From: Bactrocera neohumeralis
Lineage: Eukaryota; Arthropoda; Insecta; Diptera; Tephritidae
Length of the DNA stretch: 64,000 nucleotides
Assembly (NCBI RefSeq): GCF_024586455.1
Contig: NC_065921.1
Span: 77,638,720 to 77,702,719 of the forward strand
Direction: 5' to 3'
Shown here: piece after piece, positions 11,585 to 22,830 of the stretch
Layout: every line of letters begins with the position of its first letter
Position numbering within the stretch: the first letter of the stretch is position 1
Translations under genes and position numbers: made by a program
The notes under the pieces: generated by a model
Seen by the model: only the letters and a program-made list of their open reading frames with translations
Told to the model about the DNA's origin: nothing
The model's database searches: none

Positions 11585-12240
11585 GTGTCTAACGTTTGTG
11601 ATTAGACTGGTATTGGTGCCGGGCCACAGCGGAGTCGCAGGTAATTGCAAAGCTGATGAGCTAGCAAGGAAGGGCACCCTAGAATCATTATCGGTTGAAT
11701 GGGAACGGGTCGGTGCTCCTGTATCCTCTTGTGTTCTACTATTAGATAGATGGGCCACGCGGATGCTTGTCCAACGCTGGGCCAGCATCGGTACTTGTGC
11801 GGTCGCAAAAGCCTTTTGGCCCAGGATAGATCGCAGGAGATCTAGTGATCTCTTTGCCCTCAGTAAGGCTAACCTCTCATTAGTAGTGGGACTCTTAACA
11901 GGCCACTGCCCTATTGGCATACATGCGGTAAGAATGGGAATCTTACCGGATGCTGACTGCAGAAGCTGTTTGGCAGAAGATACCATAGAAACAAGCCAGC
12001 ACTTCCTTATTGACTGTTCTGCGTTTGGGAGGTCAAGACTTAGACACTTGGGGGGCGCATACCTTCGGACATCCCACTGATATGTAATTATGTATTGGCT
12101 ACAAAGCGCTTCGCCAATCTTTTAAGTCCGAACACGGGAGTTCTTTTTCAATGGCATCACAAAGGACTACATTATTAGTCTACGTGTGATCTCTGATCCG
12201 CCATCTAACCTAACCTAACGTAACCTAGGGATAGATACCA
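11585..12240 (+). pseudogene. LINE RNase H and 3' end relic (I/R1/LOA-like), sense
   Basis: The plus-strand frame 11598-12080 is open for 160 codons. It contains the C-terminal part of a LINE RNase H domain (VLVPGHSGVAGNCKADELARKG, starting near 11610) and a conserved 'GLLTGHCPIGIHAVRMGIL' segment near 11900. A cysteine pair (ADCRSCLAED) and 'SQHFLIDCSAFGRSRLRHLG' follow. After the stop at about 12080 the 3' tail still reads 'GITKDYIISLRVISDPP' in another frame, so a frameshift lies near 12080. The catalytic N-terminal part of the RNase H domain is missing, which makes this a 5'-truncated relic. Related pieces are at 20860-21790 (+) and 40080-40640 (+). Confidence 0.85.
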
Positions 12241-12444
12241 TTCCTGTTGATGTAGTGCCGATATATACTAAGGGTTACACTTTAAGAAGCCGTGTGACCG
12301 CCACGCCTTTGTATCTTAACAATGAGTAAAACGTTGGTGGATCCAGAAAAGTATGGGGTACATGTTGCGATCTACGCTGATGTTGTGGCAGTATGGGTCC
12401 AGTTAGAGGTAAATTAACAAATACCCTCGCTACAAACAATATTA

Positions 12445-13230
12445 TTCTTCTTCTTTATTGGCGTAGGCATCGCTTACGCGGTTACAGCCGAGCTTACAAA
12501 AATGCGCCAGATACCAAGTGTAGACAGGTCTTCTGGTACTGCGTCGAATACTTCCAGAACTGAAGCCAGCATAGCCGCTGTCTCTAAATTTGCTGAACTA
12601 CATATGTCAATGTCGTCGTATAACTCGTAGAGCTTATCGTTCATGCTTTCGAAAACTCATAACGCCGACTCGAGCAGGACGGGGGTGATGAGTGACTTAT
12701 AAAATTTGGTCTTTGTTCGAGAACTTTATCTCTCAATTGCCTACTCAGTCCGAAATAGCAGCTGCTGGCAAGAGTTATTCTGTGTTGGATTTCGAGACTG
12801 ACATAGTTGTTGGTGTTGATGCTGGTTCCAAGATAGACGAAATTATCTACGACTTCGAAGTAATGAAGTTGAATAAATCGCACGATATGGAGTCCCTTGT
12901 ATGACACCTCGTTTGGTATCGAATGGATTGGCGAGATCCTTCGCGACTCTGACGTAGCTTTTGGTATTGATCAACGTCAGTTTACACAGCCATTTTAGTT
13001 TTGCGGCATCGCGGCATAAAAGCAGTTCCTTTCGTGCTGTCGAAGGCTGCTTTAAAATCGACGAAGAGGTAGGGTGTATAGATTTTTCTTTCACGGATCT
13101 TTTCCAAGTTTTGGTGCATGGGGAAAATCTGGTCGATAGTAGATTTTTGAGATCTCGATCTGAAATTTTGAACACATTCTTTTCTTCAAGAGATGTTGCT
13201 CATTTTTCGGATAGCGTACCACTACAAGTA
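12445..13230 (-). pseudogene. RTE-like LINE relic with internal deletion, antisense
   Basis: From the right end, the minus strand reads an RT finger/palm piece ('KAAFDSTK'-like near 13060, then 'CKLTLINTKSYVRVAKDLANPFDT'). It jumps to 'HYFEVVDNFVYLGTSINTNN' (about 12870-12810) and 'VSLEIQHRITLASSCYFGLS'. The YADD core that should lie between is missing, so a deletion has fused the two parts. The left end (12445-12720) is the C-terminal and 3' end sequence with 'cttcttctttattggcg', the same terminus as at 9285 and 33667. Several stops interrupt it. Confidence 0.85.
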
Positions 13231-13239
13231 TAACATATA

Positions 13240-13330
13240 CCTGTCATACAATCTGATCAATCATGGTAATGTTCTTGTAGTGAAAACTTTTTCATTTGAC
13301 TAGATGTTATAACTGCTTGCAGCCAAAGTT
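13240..13330 (-). repeat. Short fragment of the dispersed fly repeat
   Basis: On the minus strand it shares the 'tcaaatgaaaaagtttt' segment and its surroundings with the repeat at 1796-2660 and with 61705-61810. It is short and the boundaries are approximate. Confidence 0.45.
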
Positions 13331-14349
13331 AATGCTTTTTTCCATTTTCCATCGACCCAACGACCATGCGGGTCATGTTGCACGTTCAATGGCCAAGGGC
13401 CACTAGCCGAAGAGGTCGTAACCGGTTACTTTACGCTGCAATGCACATGGGTGGAAGAACGTTGGACTTACTTTTTTTGCCATCGTTAGTGGCTAACACG
13501 CAATTCTCGACGCCATGCAACATTTTGAGGCGGTGTCAACAACATACACACTATATATACACACCATCACTGTTCAGTCGCAGCCGCCGTGTGTTTCACG
13601 TTGCATGCAACATTATACCATACATAATCGATGCACTGGAAAACTCTGTGCCGCTGCTGTTGCTTGTTGCATGCAACTAAGTGCATGCTTCCTCATTCCT
13701 GCTACACGTATACACCAATGGCTCCCTGAGGATAATGTTGACTCACGATTTTGCTGTAGATGAAGGAATTGAAGCAAAACGAAAAAGTAAAACAGCGCAA
13801 CAAATGAAAATGTGTAGAAGCAGGCGCAAGTGTGTATGCGTGTGTATGTGTGTGAGGGCTAAGTAAACCAATGTTGTGATAAATAGCAACAACCTAGCTG
13901 CCACATGTGGCAAACAAATTGACAGTTAACATTCCGATATATTCGTTTTGCCACATCATGGCAACAACAATAAAAGTTACAAGAGCAATATTAATCACAA
14001 CAACAACAACAGTAATAACGAAAGCAAAAATAATAAGAACAAAAGTAATAACAACAACTACAACAACTAAGTGTTTTACAACTTGCTTTGTGTCTGGAAT
14101 AACCAATGTGGCCATTACGGCAGCAAGTTGGGGAAAATTTTGGAAGTTTTGAAACTGAGAAATCACATTTGCGTCATGTTGCCCGTTATTGAAGCAACAT
14201 ATCTATCAATAAATACAAATGTTCCTGTAAATGGCGAAACTTGTTTGGCTAAGAGTTCAAAGTGAGAAAGCATGAAAAACTAACGGTTTTCTCGAGTAAC
14301 CCAATTCAAAGGATTATAAGTAAAATCAGAGGACAGAGAACTTTTTTCC
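13331..14349. other. Non-coding stretch with GT and AAC/AAT microsatellites
   Basis: It holds two perfect 12-bp palindromes (GTTGCATGCAAC at 13600-13611 and 13666-13677). A (GT)-rich run lies at about 13830-13855 and an (AAC/AAT/ATA)-rich run at about 13962-14068. The open frames over the AAC run (81-90 codons) are low complexity and are not genes. Confidence 0.55.
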
Positions 14350-15048
14350 TTAAGGGGGTATTCTGGTCTAGACTAAGATAAAAAAAAAAATGAAAAACAT
14401 TTTTACCATCCATTTTTTATATGTTTTTTATTGACATTTTAATAATATAAAAAAAACTTGCAGGAAAAAATACCAAAATTCGTCGAGATACGGGCCGGGG
14501 GAGTGGGGGCTTCAAAACAAACGGTGCGTCCTGGTTGACGTGATTTCAACCCTTGTAGGTATCTAAAACACAAAAAACAAGAAGATTCTTCATTAGTAAG
14601 GATGTCGTTATCGGGTTGACCATTTTCAAACAAAAAAAAAAAAATAACAAAATGGCGTCGACTTAAAAAAAAAATTTGTTTGACCCGATTTTTCGAAATT
14701 TTCGTAATTTTTAAAAATACTTCAAGTCAAAATTTTTGGAAATCCAAGGCAGACACGATCGAGCATTGTATAAAGAAGATATATACCAAATTTCAAAGAA
14801 ATCGGTTCAGTAAAACTTGAGATATCATGTCAACTACCTCAAAAAAAGTAGTTTCGAGAAAAACGCGTTTAAAGTTTAAAAGACAATTCTAGTGAACACG
14901 GGCGCCACGTCACAAAATCGCCTGTATCTCCGAAAATAAGTCGAATTTTGAAAAATCCTTCCAAGGTCATATTTTTGAAAGTCTAAGCTTTCAAAATATG
15001 CAAAAAAAAATTGATTTTTTCAAAATCCTAGACAGAATACCCCCTTAA
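14350..15048. mobile_element. TTAA-flanked non-autonomous element (MITE), 699 bp
   Basis: TTAA at 14350-14353 and TTAA at 15045-15048 flank inverted termini GGGGGTATTCTG and CAGAATACCCCC. The inverted similarity runs on for about ten more bases (TCTAGAC-like). The interior is AT-rich with homopurine/homopyrimidine runs and has no transposase frame. TTAA duplication is the hallmark of piggyBac-type transposases, so this is probably a piggyBac-mobilised non-autonomous element. That assignment rests on the termini and target site only. An alternative is a palindromic repeat that happens to begin with TTAA. Confidence 0.8.
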
Positions 15049-15659
15049 GTACCACTTAACATTCTTCGGCTATTTTGAACCAAGTTTGTTGACAATAATA
15101 GTTAAGAGTCAACACTCAAAGCTTCTTTCATTGTCAAACCTAGAAGACTTTGGTGCCATTCGGGCTATGGTGGATCACATACAAAGAGCTGGTTTCAGGA
15201 AAATGTTTTCCACGCCTGTATTACAGACGATTCCTTAGTTTGCTATGGCCATAATGGATCTTACAGCTAGACATGACATCTTCTATTGCATCGGTTCAAA
15301 TCTCTTAAAGCGCTGTAATCATAATCGGTAATACAAGTAAAGCACCGTAGCTTTTTAAACCATATAATATAGTTGTTCTTTATTATCTTTACCTTTTCAA
15401 GAAATAATCCTCTTATCAATGCATACGACATAGGAACAAGATTTTAGTTTAAGAGTTGCCAGAGTCATTACAGAGTACTTCACAAAAGTAGTTCTCTTAG
15501 CTGGACATTATTTTTAAAGGGTATTTTTTCGACATGTGGTTTTCAAGAAGAAATAAAACGCTTATAATTCCATATTATGGTTAAGATTTCAGCTTTGTTC
15601 TGAAGAGACAGGGTTACCATTATATTTTAAAAATGATTTAAGAAAAGTGACCGCCAGCT
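15049..15659. other. Unassigned stretch
   Basis: No gene, RNA or repeat is recognised. Confidence 0.5.
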
Positions 15660-16290
15660 AACTCGAGTAAATTCTACCCGAGAGTAATTGACATGTCAGC
15701 TCTAACCCGCCGAATATTCTCTTCCAAGTCGTCAAGCGCCTCGAGATACGTGCGTTGACAAGCGATTTCACATAAACCCACCAATAATAGTCCAGCGTTG
15801 CTTAACCGCACGGTTTTGGACGCCACATCACAGGCCAATGACTTTAGATCATTCGCTCAGCAAAAGTTTCCTTCAATAAATTGATTGTTTCTTTGGTTGT
15901 TTGGTTTCTATCGCTGTCTTGATGGAACCAAAGGTCGTCTACATCAACATCCACCAATTCAGGCACGAAAAGGTGATTACTTTTGGCTCTATGTATATCC
16001 CATTGCCTATAACATTGTGGGTGGTTCCATTTTGGAAGAAATAAGGACCAATGATTCAGTGACAGTGACTTTTTGTGGATTTAGCGACGTCTCAAACAAT
16101 GGCTGGTGTCATCATCACTCCAAATGCGACAATTTTATACCTTATCAAACAAAGGTGAGCTTCATCGTGGTACAACATTTTCTTATCGAAAATCGAGATC
16201 CATGGCCATACAAATTTTGTAAACCCGCAAATTAAAGTTCTTTCACAAAAACCTTCTAATCTTCCATAGAGTGTATGAACACAGCTCAAA
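15660..16290 (-). pseudogene. DUF4817-type mariner-like transposase relic, antisense
   Basis: Read on the minus strand from 16290, it gives the pre-catalytic region and 'HDEAHLCL' near 16160 (the SDEAHF motif of the family). 'IIGPYFF'-like text follows near 16045, then 'VPELVDVDVDDLWFHQD' near 15970-15920, where the second catalytic Asp is present. Next come 'LLKETFAER' near 15870 and 'ATLDYYWWVYVKSLV' near 15790, which holds the third catalytic Asp region (TPLDYFLWGYVKS in relatives). Stops and frameshifts interrupt every segment. The right end stops exactly where the plus-strand element at 16293 begins, so that element appears to have landed in this one. Confidence 0.8.
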
Positions 16291-16292
16291 TA

Positions 16293-16889
16293 CAGGGTGG
16301 GCCATCTAACGTTTTAAATTTGAATTATCTATATTTCGACATTGGAAACGTCAAATACCATTCGGAAAGTGACAGATATTCAGTAAAAAGTCTAAAATTT
16401 ACGAAATGGGTCGCTATTCACTAGAAGAAAACTGGGAAATATTGAAATTTTGAAAGTTTGACCGAGGATGGTCAATTTTACCGAAAAATCATCTTTTCGG
16501 ACGAGGCTCATTTCCACCTCGATGGTTACGTTAACAAGCAGAATTGTCACATTTGGGGCGCTACGTGCCTTACAGCAAACGCTATACTCAATCTTTTACG
16601 CCCTATCTTCGAAAATCGCAAAATCAGCAAAAGAGGTGATGTGAATTGGCCTCCCAGAAGCTGCGAGTTAACTCCGTTGGACTATTTTCTGTGAGGAGCT
16701 GTTAAAAATAAATGTTACGCCAACCATCCAGAAACAATTCAAGATCTAAAGTACGAGATTCAAGCTGCTGCAGCTGCCATAAGGCCTGAACCATGGTTCG
16801 AGAAAGTACTCAGAAATTGGGTGGATCGGATAAGCTACTGTAAACTTAGCCGTGGTGGTCATTTGTCCAAAATTGTTTTCCACAAATAA
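16293..16889 (+). pseudogene. DUF4817-type mariner-like element, internally deleted, with 5' terminal repeat
   Basis: The element starts at CAGGGTGGGCCATC just after TA (16291-16292), a mariner-like terminus. A start-like frame 'MGRYSLEENWEIL' follows at about 16405, matching the beginning of the family's DUF4817 domain. The sequence then jumps directly to 'FYRKIIFSDEAHFHLDGYV' near 16470-16530, so most of the DNA-binding half is deleted. Further on it reads 'TANAILNLLRPIFENR', 'WPPRSCELTPLDYFL' and 'SRGGHLSKIVFH', ending at the stop at 16887-16889. A stop replaces the expected Trp at 16692-16694. The segment with the second catalytic Asp is also lost. I do not find the matching 3' terminal repeat. 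Confidence 0.85.
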
Positions 16890-17271
16890 ATTTCATAAAA
16901 CAACCTTTTAAATAAATGTAAGACCTTTGAATAATATCAAGCCGTTTTTTCTTTATTGACTTATTAAATTTAAAATAAAAAAAATAAAAGTAATTGCTGT
17001 CGAAAGGGCCAAATCCAAAAAATGTTGCCTCATTGAAAAGCACACTCTTAACAAAAACTCCTTTAACAACTGCATAGGTTGCATGGTAATTCATGATAAT
17101 AATACAAGTTTACCCTGATATGACGAATTCACATGGATTCATGTATGGAATTCCAAGTCTCTAAAAGAATATTCTGAACTGTAATACTAGATTACAAAGG
17201 AAGCCTTTTACATTTTAGCAATGGCTGCGGGTGTTAGTAATATTCACGAAAGTATGTAAACTGAGCTAACC
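16890..17271. other. Unassigned AT-rich stretch
   Basis: Nothing recognisable. It ends at the TA that precedes the maT element. Confidence 0.5.
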
Positions 17272-17273
17272 TA

Positions 17274-18555
17274 CAAGGTCCGGCACTCGAAGTGTAACCA
17301 ACTTCAGACCGTTTGCGCAGCTGTCGCACTGGAATCAGCTGTTTATAAATTAGCTCAATGACAGTTTGGAGTATTGTTCACAAGTGTACAAAAGCGTTTT
17401 GCCGAAAGTGAACGCAAAAAAAAGTGATCAGGGATGGAATTCAAACATAATAATATGATTGCTTTACACATTATTTAGCTGGAAAATCACAGCCAGCAAT
17501 TGTTCGTGAGCTCAAACACCTTAATGTGAATAAAGTTTTTGTTTATCGCACCATCACTCGTTACAATGATACTGGTAGCATCGCAAAACGCCATGGAGTT
17601 GGTCATCAACAGACTGCAACGTCACGTGAGATAGTTCGGAAAGTGAAGAAGCGACTTGAGCGAAATCCACGACGAAGTGCCAATCAAATGGCTAAAGAAC
17701 TGAAAATATCCGACCGCAGCATCCGACGCATATTGAAAAATGAGCTCAAGTTCAAGCCTTACAAGTTCCAAAAGACCTATGATCTCACACCGAAGCAGCA
17801 ACAACTAAGATTTGAGTGAGTGAAGCAGTTGCTTCGCTTGGCCGAAAGCGGTCAAATTCCGAACATTGTGTTTTCTGACGAAAAAATTTTTCCAATTGAG
17901 CAATTCGTAAACTCTCAAAACGATAGGGTTTACTTGACCGACCGTTCAAACGAGAATCTAAGTCATCGGTTGACCATTATTGGTTTGGGCCGCTGTCACT
18001 GCAGATGGGCGCTCTCCAATTGTTTTCATCGAGCCTGGCGTCAAAGTAAATACGACATATTATCGGGAAAGTGTTCTGGAGGCTGCTTTGAAGCTGTGGG
18101 CAAACAAACATTTCGGTCGCATACCATGGACGTTTCAACAAGACTCAGCACTGTCTCACAAAGCGCGAGTGAACCAAGAATGGCTGAAAAACAACGTTCC
18201 CAACTTCATTACGACCACACAATGGCTCTCGAATTCACAAGATGCTAATCCAATGGATTATTCTCTCTGAGCCATTTTGGACAGCAAGGTCCGAAGTAAA
18301 AAATACACCAGCCTCGAGTTTCTGAAGAAAGCCATTGTCCGAGAGTGGGCCAAAATACCGGCAAGTCACTTTCGGGCAGCTTGCGATTCGTTTTTTGACT
18401 GTCTCAAGGCCATAGTTAAGGCAAAAGGTGGTCACATCGAGCAAAAGTGAATTGGTCCTGAATTTATGATTATTTTCACACATTTTGTACTTTAAAATAA
18501 ATACAAATAATTTTTCAAGCCGAATTTATGGCTTTTTTAATTGGTTACACTTCCG
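17274..18555 (+). mobile_element. maT-type (DD37D) element, copy 2, nearly full length but inactive
   Basis: TA at 17272-17273 is followed by the left terminal repeat CAAGGTCCGGCACTCG. This matches in inverted orientation the right terminal repeat of copy 1 (6727-6755). The transposase is readable from about 17475 to the stop at 18448-18450. It has a helix-turn-helix (AGKSQPAIVREL and VYRTITRYND), a second DNA-binding part (MAKELKISDRSIRRIL), a first catalytic Asp in VFSDEK, WTFQQD and NPMDYS (37 residues apart). It carries a stop at about 17817-17819, a frameshifting deletion near 17970 and a stop after NPMDYSL at about 18268. The right terminal repeat is cut short after GGTTACACTTC near 18555. 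Copy 1 and copy 2 are close relatives with different lesions. Confidence 0.9.
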
Positions 18556-19148
18556 GATATTGGTGAAACAAGCATAATAACTAATATAAAATTATCTAAA
18601 ATTTAAATTATCTCTAAAGAACTTTTCGAGCTGAGTATGTATGGCATGAGTACTACATATTTCTAACTGAGTTAATTTTATCTCGATTCATCAAAAAATT
18701 TTCATTTTTTTTTTATGTGACATGAAAATTCATCTTTCAACATCTCAAATCTAAATCCTTACACACAATACTTTCTCCTCATAGAGGCGCACTGATTTCA
18801 GCGGCACATAAATATATTTTCCACGCATTTTTTTGCTTTGGCATGCAATTCAATTTTCCACTTTCGTGCACTTTACGTTTTCAATCAGTGGGAAATATGT
18901 AAATTTGGAGCAACATTTTTTAGTGCGCACTGTGGTGCAGTCAACCCGGCAAATATCACTCAATCATGCGTGAAATAAATATAAGGCGACAAATGAAATA
19001 AAATATTATGGAAATAAGGTTAGAAATTTTTGGAGCTTAAAATTTGTCATATCTTTTAGGTTAACACTTATTTGTTACATACTTCTTTGTAAAAACAATC
19101 AACCATTTTGTGAAAAAAAATTATGACGATTCATATATACTATATACA
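18556..19148. other. Unassigned stretch
   Basis: AT-rich with no recognisable gene or repeat. Confidence 0.5.
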
Positions 19149-19542
19149 TTAGGGTGTGTCATTCTGAGTCAAACTTTTTTTTCAACCGAAAAACAGGCTA
19201 AAAACTTTCGAAAATGTGAAAAAGAAAGTCATTCAAAAGATGAGCTCTTAATGTATCGATTATTTTACGAGAAAAATCGATTCTCGAGTAGAATCGGAAT
19301 CGAGTTTACCATCCCTACTGGCAGCCATCGCGTGCACACATAATAGCCTCCGCACAATAACCACCATAAAAAACTGATTTTTTTTCCATGTAATTTATAT
19401 GGAAAATAGAAAATTTGAAACAGGCACCTTTTAATATTAATATTAAGGGCTCATCTTTTGAGTGACTTTTTTCACATTTTCGAAAGTTTTTAGCCTGTTT
19501 TTCAGTTGAAAAAAAAGGTTGCCTCAGAATGACACACCCTAA
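19149..19542. mobile_element. MITE with ~100-bp terminal inverted repeats and TTAGGGTG ends
   Basis: The left arm begins TTAGGGTGTGTCATTC and the right arm ends GAATGACACACCCTAA. The arms pair over about 100 bases with only a few differences (for example GAGTCAAAC against GAGGCAACC). The interior is about 190 bases without coding capacity. If the ends are taken as ATTAGGG/CCCTAAT, both sides are flanked by ATAC. The flanks are TA-rich, so the target-site duplication is ambiguous. It shares its first eight bases with the MITE at 1838-2288 but differs beyond them. Confidence 0.85.
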
Positions 19543-20429
19543 TATACATATAAATATATATTTTAAATGTGTTTAAGTCTTAGTATTACAACTCACATGT
19601 ATTTTGCTTGGTTATATTGATGGCTGCCACATGTTGCATAAATCCTTGTCAGCGATTTTATTTAATTTTTTATTTTTTGTTCACTTCAAAAATTTAATTA
19701 AACCAAACTCAGCAGGCAATCATAAATTCAATTTGACATTTCACACGAGCAGCGCAATGGAATTTATCGCATGTCGTGTGCATTCTTAGTTCACTGATTG
19801 TGTGAGCTGTGCGATTTTGGACTGCCAGAGACGCACTGAAAAAAATTAGAAAGGATAATAAAAGAAAATAAAAATTAAGATATTCAATATTTAGAAAACT
19901 ATTTTAATCAAATTAAAACTACTTTTTTTAGAAAAAATGGAGATAGAAATTCAAAAGATTTATAATACAACAAAAAAATATTACAAGGTTTCCAATCCAA
20001 TGGCTTTGCTTAAATGTTACGCATACGACCTGTACTACATTTTGGTATAAATAATGCCTCGGCTTCACCAACTAGGTTTTTTTCATCAGCAGTAGAGTAG
20101 TTATGAGTGGCATAGACTTAGTCATAACTCAAAACCATAGCGATCTTATTATTAATAGAAAACGGTTTAACATTTCTTCCAAAAGCTTTATTTTTGTCAT
20201 AGGAGAAACTAAAATTTAACATGTAGATGTCAGACCCAAAAATCGTGTTAACCTGTGTAATGGATAGCATAATGCTTGGCAGGCGTTGCTTTTGTTGACT
20301 TGTAGTCTCTTGGATTGCAAGTGCACTGTAATTGTAGCTATAAGGTTGGACTGCCTTCCATATACCTTTAGTGGTCCTATCTATACAATTTCTTCGGAGC
20401 TATTTATTCAAGGAGATGTCTCGTCAAAC
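19543..20429. other. Unassigned stretch
   Basis: No recognisable gene or transposon. It is AT-rich with A-rich runs near 19840-19980. Confidence 0.5.
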
Positions 20430-20650
20430 AAAAAAGTTTCCCTACAAGGACTAGATTCCGATCATATAGTTTGTAAGGCAGCTGTATGCTATAGTGGTCC
20501 TACTATATCTCGGCGGTTCGGGCCAATGAGAAGAAGAATAATTGGAAGAAAAAAACAACTCAAAAATGAATGAACTCGCGAATATACAGGCAAACCGATG
20601 GACAGACACACGGATGGACATCTTAGATCGACTCAAAATGTCATACTGAT
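20430..20650 (+). repeat. Dispersed fly repeat, sense, partial
   Basis: It contains the family landmarks 'gattccgatcatatagtttgt', 'gcagctgtatgctatagtgg', 'tatctcggcggttcgg' and a segment with 'accgatggacagacacacgg' ending in 'tagatcgactc'. The open frame across it (20286-20573) is incidental. Confidence 0.65.
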
Positions 20651-20859
20651 CTTTTGTACATATATTATTCTAAGACGACTGTTACTGGAACCTCATTCGC
20701 CCTTTTCGATTAGCTCAGAAGATCTTTCTAATCTCCATCGGACTACTAAGTTCCACTCCAACCATGACACCTCATGATACATAATTGCTAACGCGGAAGA
20801 TGTATAGCCGCTATAATTTCTCATTAGACTCAGAGAATCTGGATTTCTGAGTGAACAAG

Positions 20860-21790
20860 TGTCTGGTTATTCTGAAATCCTTGTACGCTTTGAATTTATA
20901 CCGCATCTTCTGGATCATGGAGTCACCCAACCAAATTCTGGCGGTTTGGAAGGAAGGTTGGTGGAGGGTTATATTGTCAAGAACTCTCTATTACCGTCAG
21001 TTTAGACTTCCTAGCTATTGCAATATTTTTCAAGCAACAGTTGTGGCCATTAAGGTAGCAGTAGATTTGCTGCTCCTCAGTATAGCCTCCTTCTGAGAAG
21101 TGTGTATCCACTCTGGCAACAGTGCGGTGATATTAGAATAGAGCTTACTAACCGTATGTTCAAAGCTGGTTAAGTAATGTCTCACCTTGTTATTAATGGT
21201 ATTGAGTCACTTTGTGATAAGACTTATATAGTTGCCAGGCCACAGCGGCATTGCAGGTTACATCTAAAGCTGACGAGCTGGCTAAAAAAGGCACCATAGC
21301 ACCAATATCAGTAGAACGGCAAAGGGTCGATGCAACCCTCTCTTCGTGTGTTCTACACTTGGATAGCTTATCTTCGTGGAATCTTGGTTAACGCATGCAG
21401 TATCGTATTGGGGCCAAGTTCGATCTAAAGAGATCAAGTGAGCTCTTTGCCCTTAGTAAGACAATAGTTGTAGGAGTTCTAACAAGCCATTGCTTTATTC
21501 AGCGTCCATGCTGTAAGGTTAAGAATCTTATTGCACGCCAGCTGCAGAAGCTGTTTGGAGAATAACTAGGTGGAAACATCTCAACACTTCATTCGAAGAT
21601 CTAAACGCTACGAGCTCACACCTTCAGATATCCAAACGGGCTGATGGGAATATAAATTAAAAACCAGAGCTGAGAAATTTGTATTGGTGACACCTCGTGT
21701 TGCTGATATATAAGATTGAATACAGGAATTCTGTTCTACATTGTCTCAAGTGCGATCTCTGCATTCGCCATGGAGCCTAATTTAACATCT
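20860..21790 (+). pseudogene. LINE RNase H region relic (I/R1/LOA-like), sense, heavily decayed
   Basis: The text parallels the relic at 11585-12240: 'LPGHSGIAG' near 21235, 'KGTIAPISVERQRV'-like text near 21300, and 'RSKRSSELFALSK'-like text near 21430. The sequence 'tcactaaccgtgcg'-like near 21150 recurs at 40150. Multiple stops and frameshifts are present, and no open frame exceeds about 80 codons. The left boundary is uncertain. Confidence 0.7.
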
Positions 21791-22830
21791 TTTGGAGTAT
21801 TTTAAGCACTAATGCGTCAAGTGAAACGCCTATCAATCCTTATCAGGGAATATTTCATTTTTCAAATTATAGCAAGTTTGAATGCCCGCAGAGTTATAGA
21901 GAACTGCTGTAGTCTCACAAACTAAATAATGCTCCTCTCTCTTAATTTCCACTCAACTGCAACTACAAGTCGCTCACTTTCTCATTTTGTGCTTAGCTTC
22001 TTCTTATTTGCACACTTTTAATTTGCAAACTTTCCTCTTTAATATGCTTTGCCCAGCACAAACTTCGTGCAACACTGTGTGATTCCTTCAAGCAGCTACT
22101 GTCTACAGCTGAGCTGCTTTAATGCGACGTCTATTATTTTTCACTTAGTTTTGGCGCTCATCCGAGTTGCTTCAGTTCCGCTTTTAATGCGGCAATGCCG
22201 CGCCGTGCTGTTCATCTTCAGGCGCAATAGAGCTGGCTGTGAATGAGTTTGAAGATTTACTTAATTTGGTTTTACATTATTTTCCTTTGCTTTGTTTTCA
22301 TGTTTTTGCACTTTCCACAGTCGGCTGTCTAATAAATCCTTTACTTTTTTGTTCCTTTGCTAATTTCAGCTGGCGAAACTTTCTCCACAGCCGCTTAAAT
22401 AAAACAATGAAACTTCTGCTTTTACTTCACTTCAGTCCTCGCTCGACTGCCGGCTCTTGTTTAGCTTAAATTTTATTTCTTGATAGTTGTGCCAAAAGTT
22501 GGCAGTTACTCGTTGTTCGTGCAGTCACAAATGTTGTTTATTTCTTCATTATTCGTCCAATAATGGCACATCCGGAAGCATTTAGAAAGTTTCCGCAAAC
22601 GACGAATAGCCAAAAGGAGAACAAAAATGGCGAATGTGGAGAGAAAATATGAATTTGTTAGTGGTGTGGCCATCAGTAGGCGCTTAGGTAGCTAGTAATT
22701 TAGCTCTACTCATTGGTTAGTTTGTGAGTTAAGTACAGTCGATGAAAGTTTCTAGTGTTTCCCGAAATTTGTGATCCCAGATTTTGGGTTTTTGAGAGCA
22801 AATAGGGAATAACATTTTCACTTCAGTCAG
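21791..22830. other. Unassigned stretch before the first hexanucleotide array
   Basis: No recognisable gene, RNA or transposon. It looks like ordinary AT-rich fly intergenic DNA. Confidence 0.5.

Noticed and set aside
11507..11986. 159-codon minus-strand frame
   Set aside because: Antisense shadow of the LINE RNase H frame at 11598-12080, which has the recognisable motifs.
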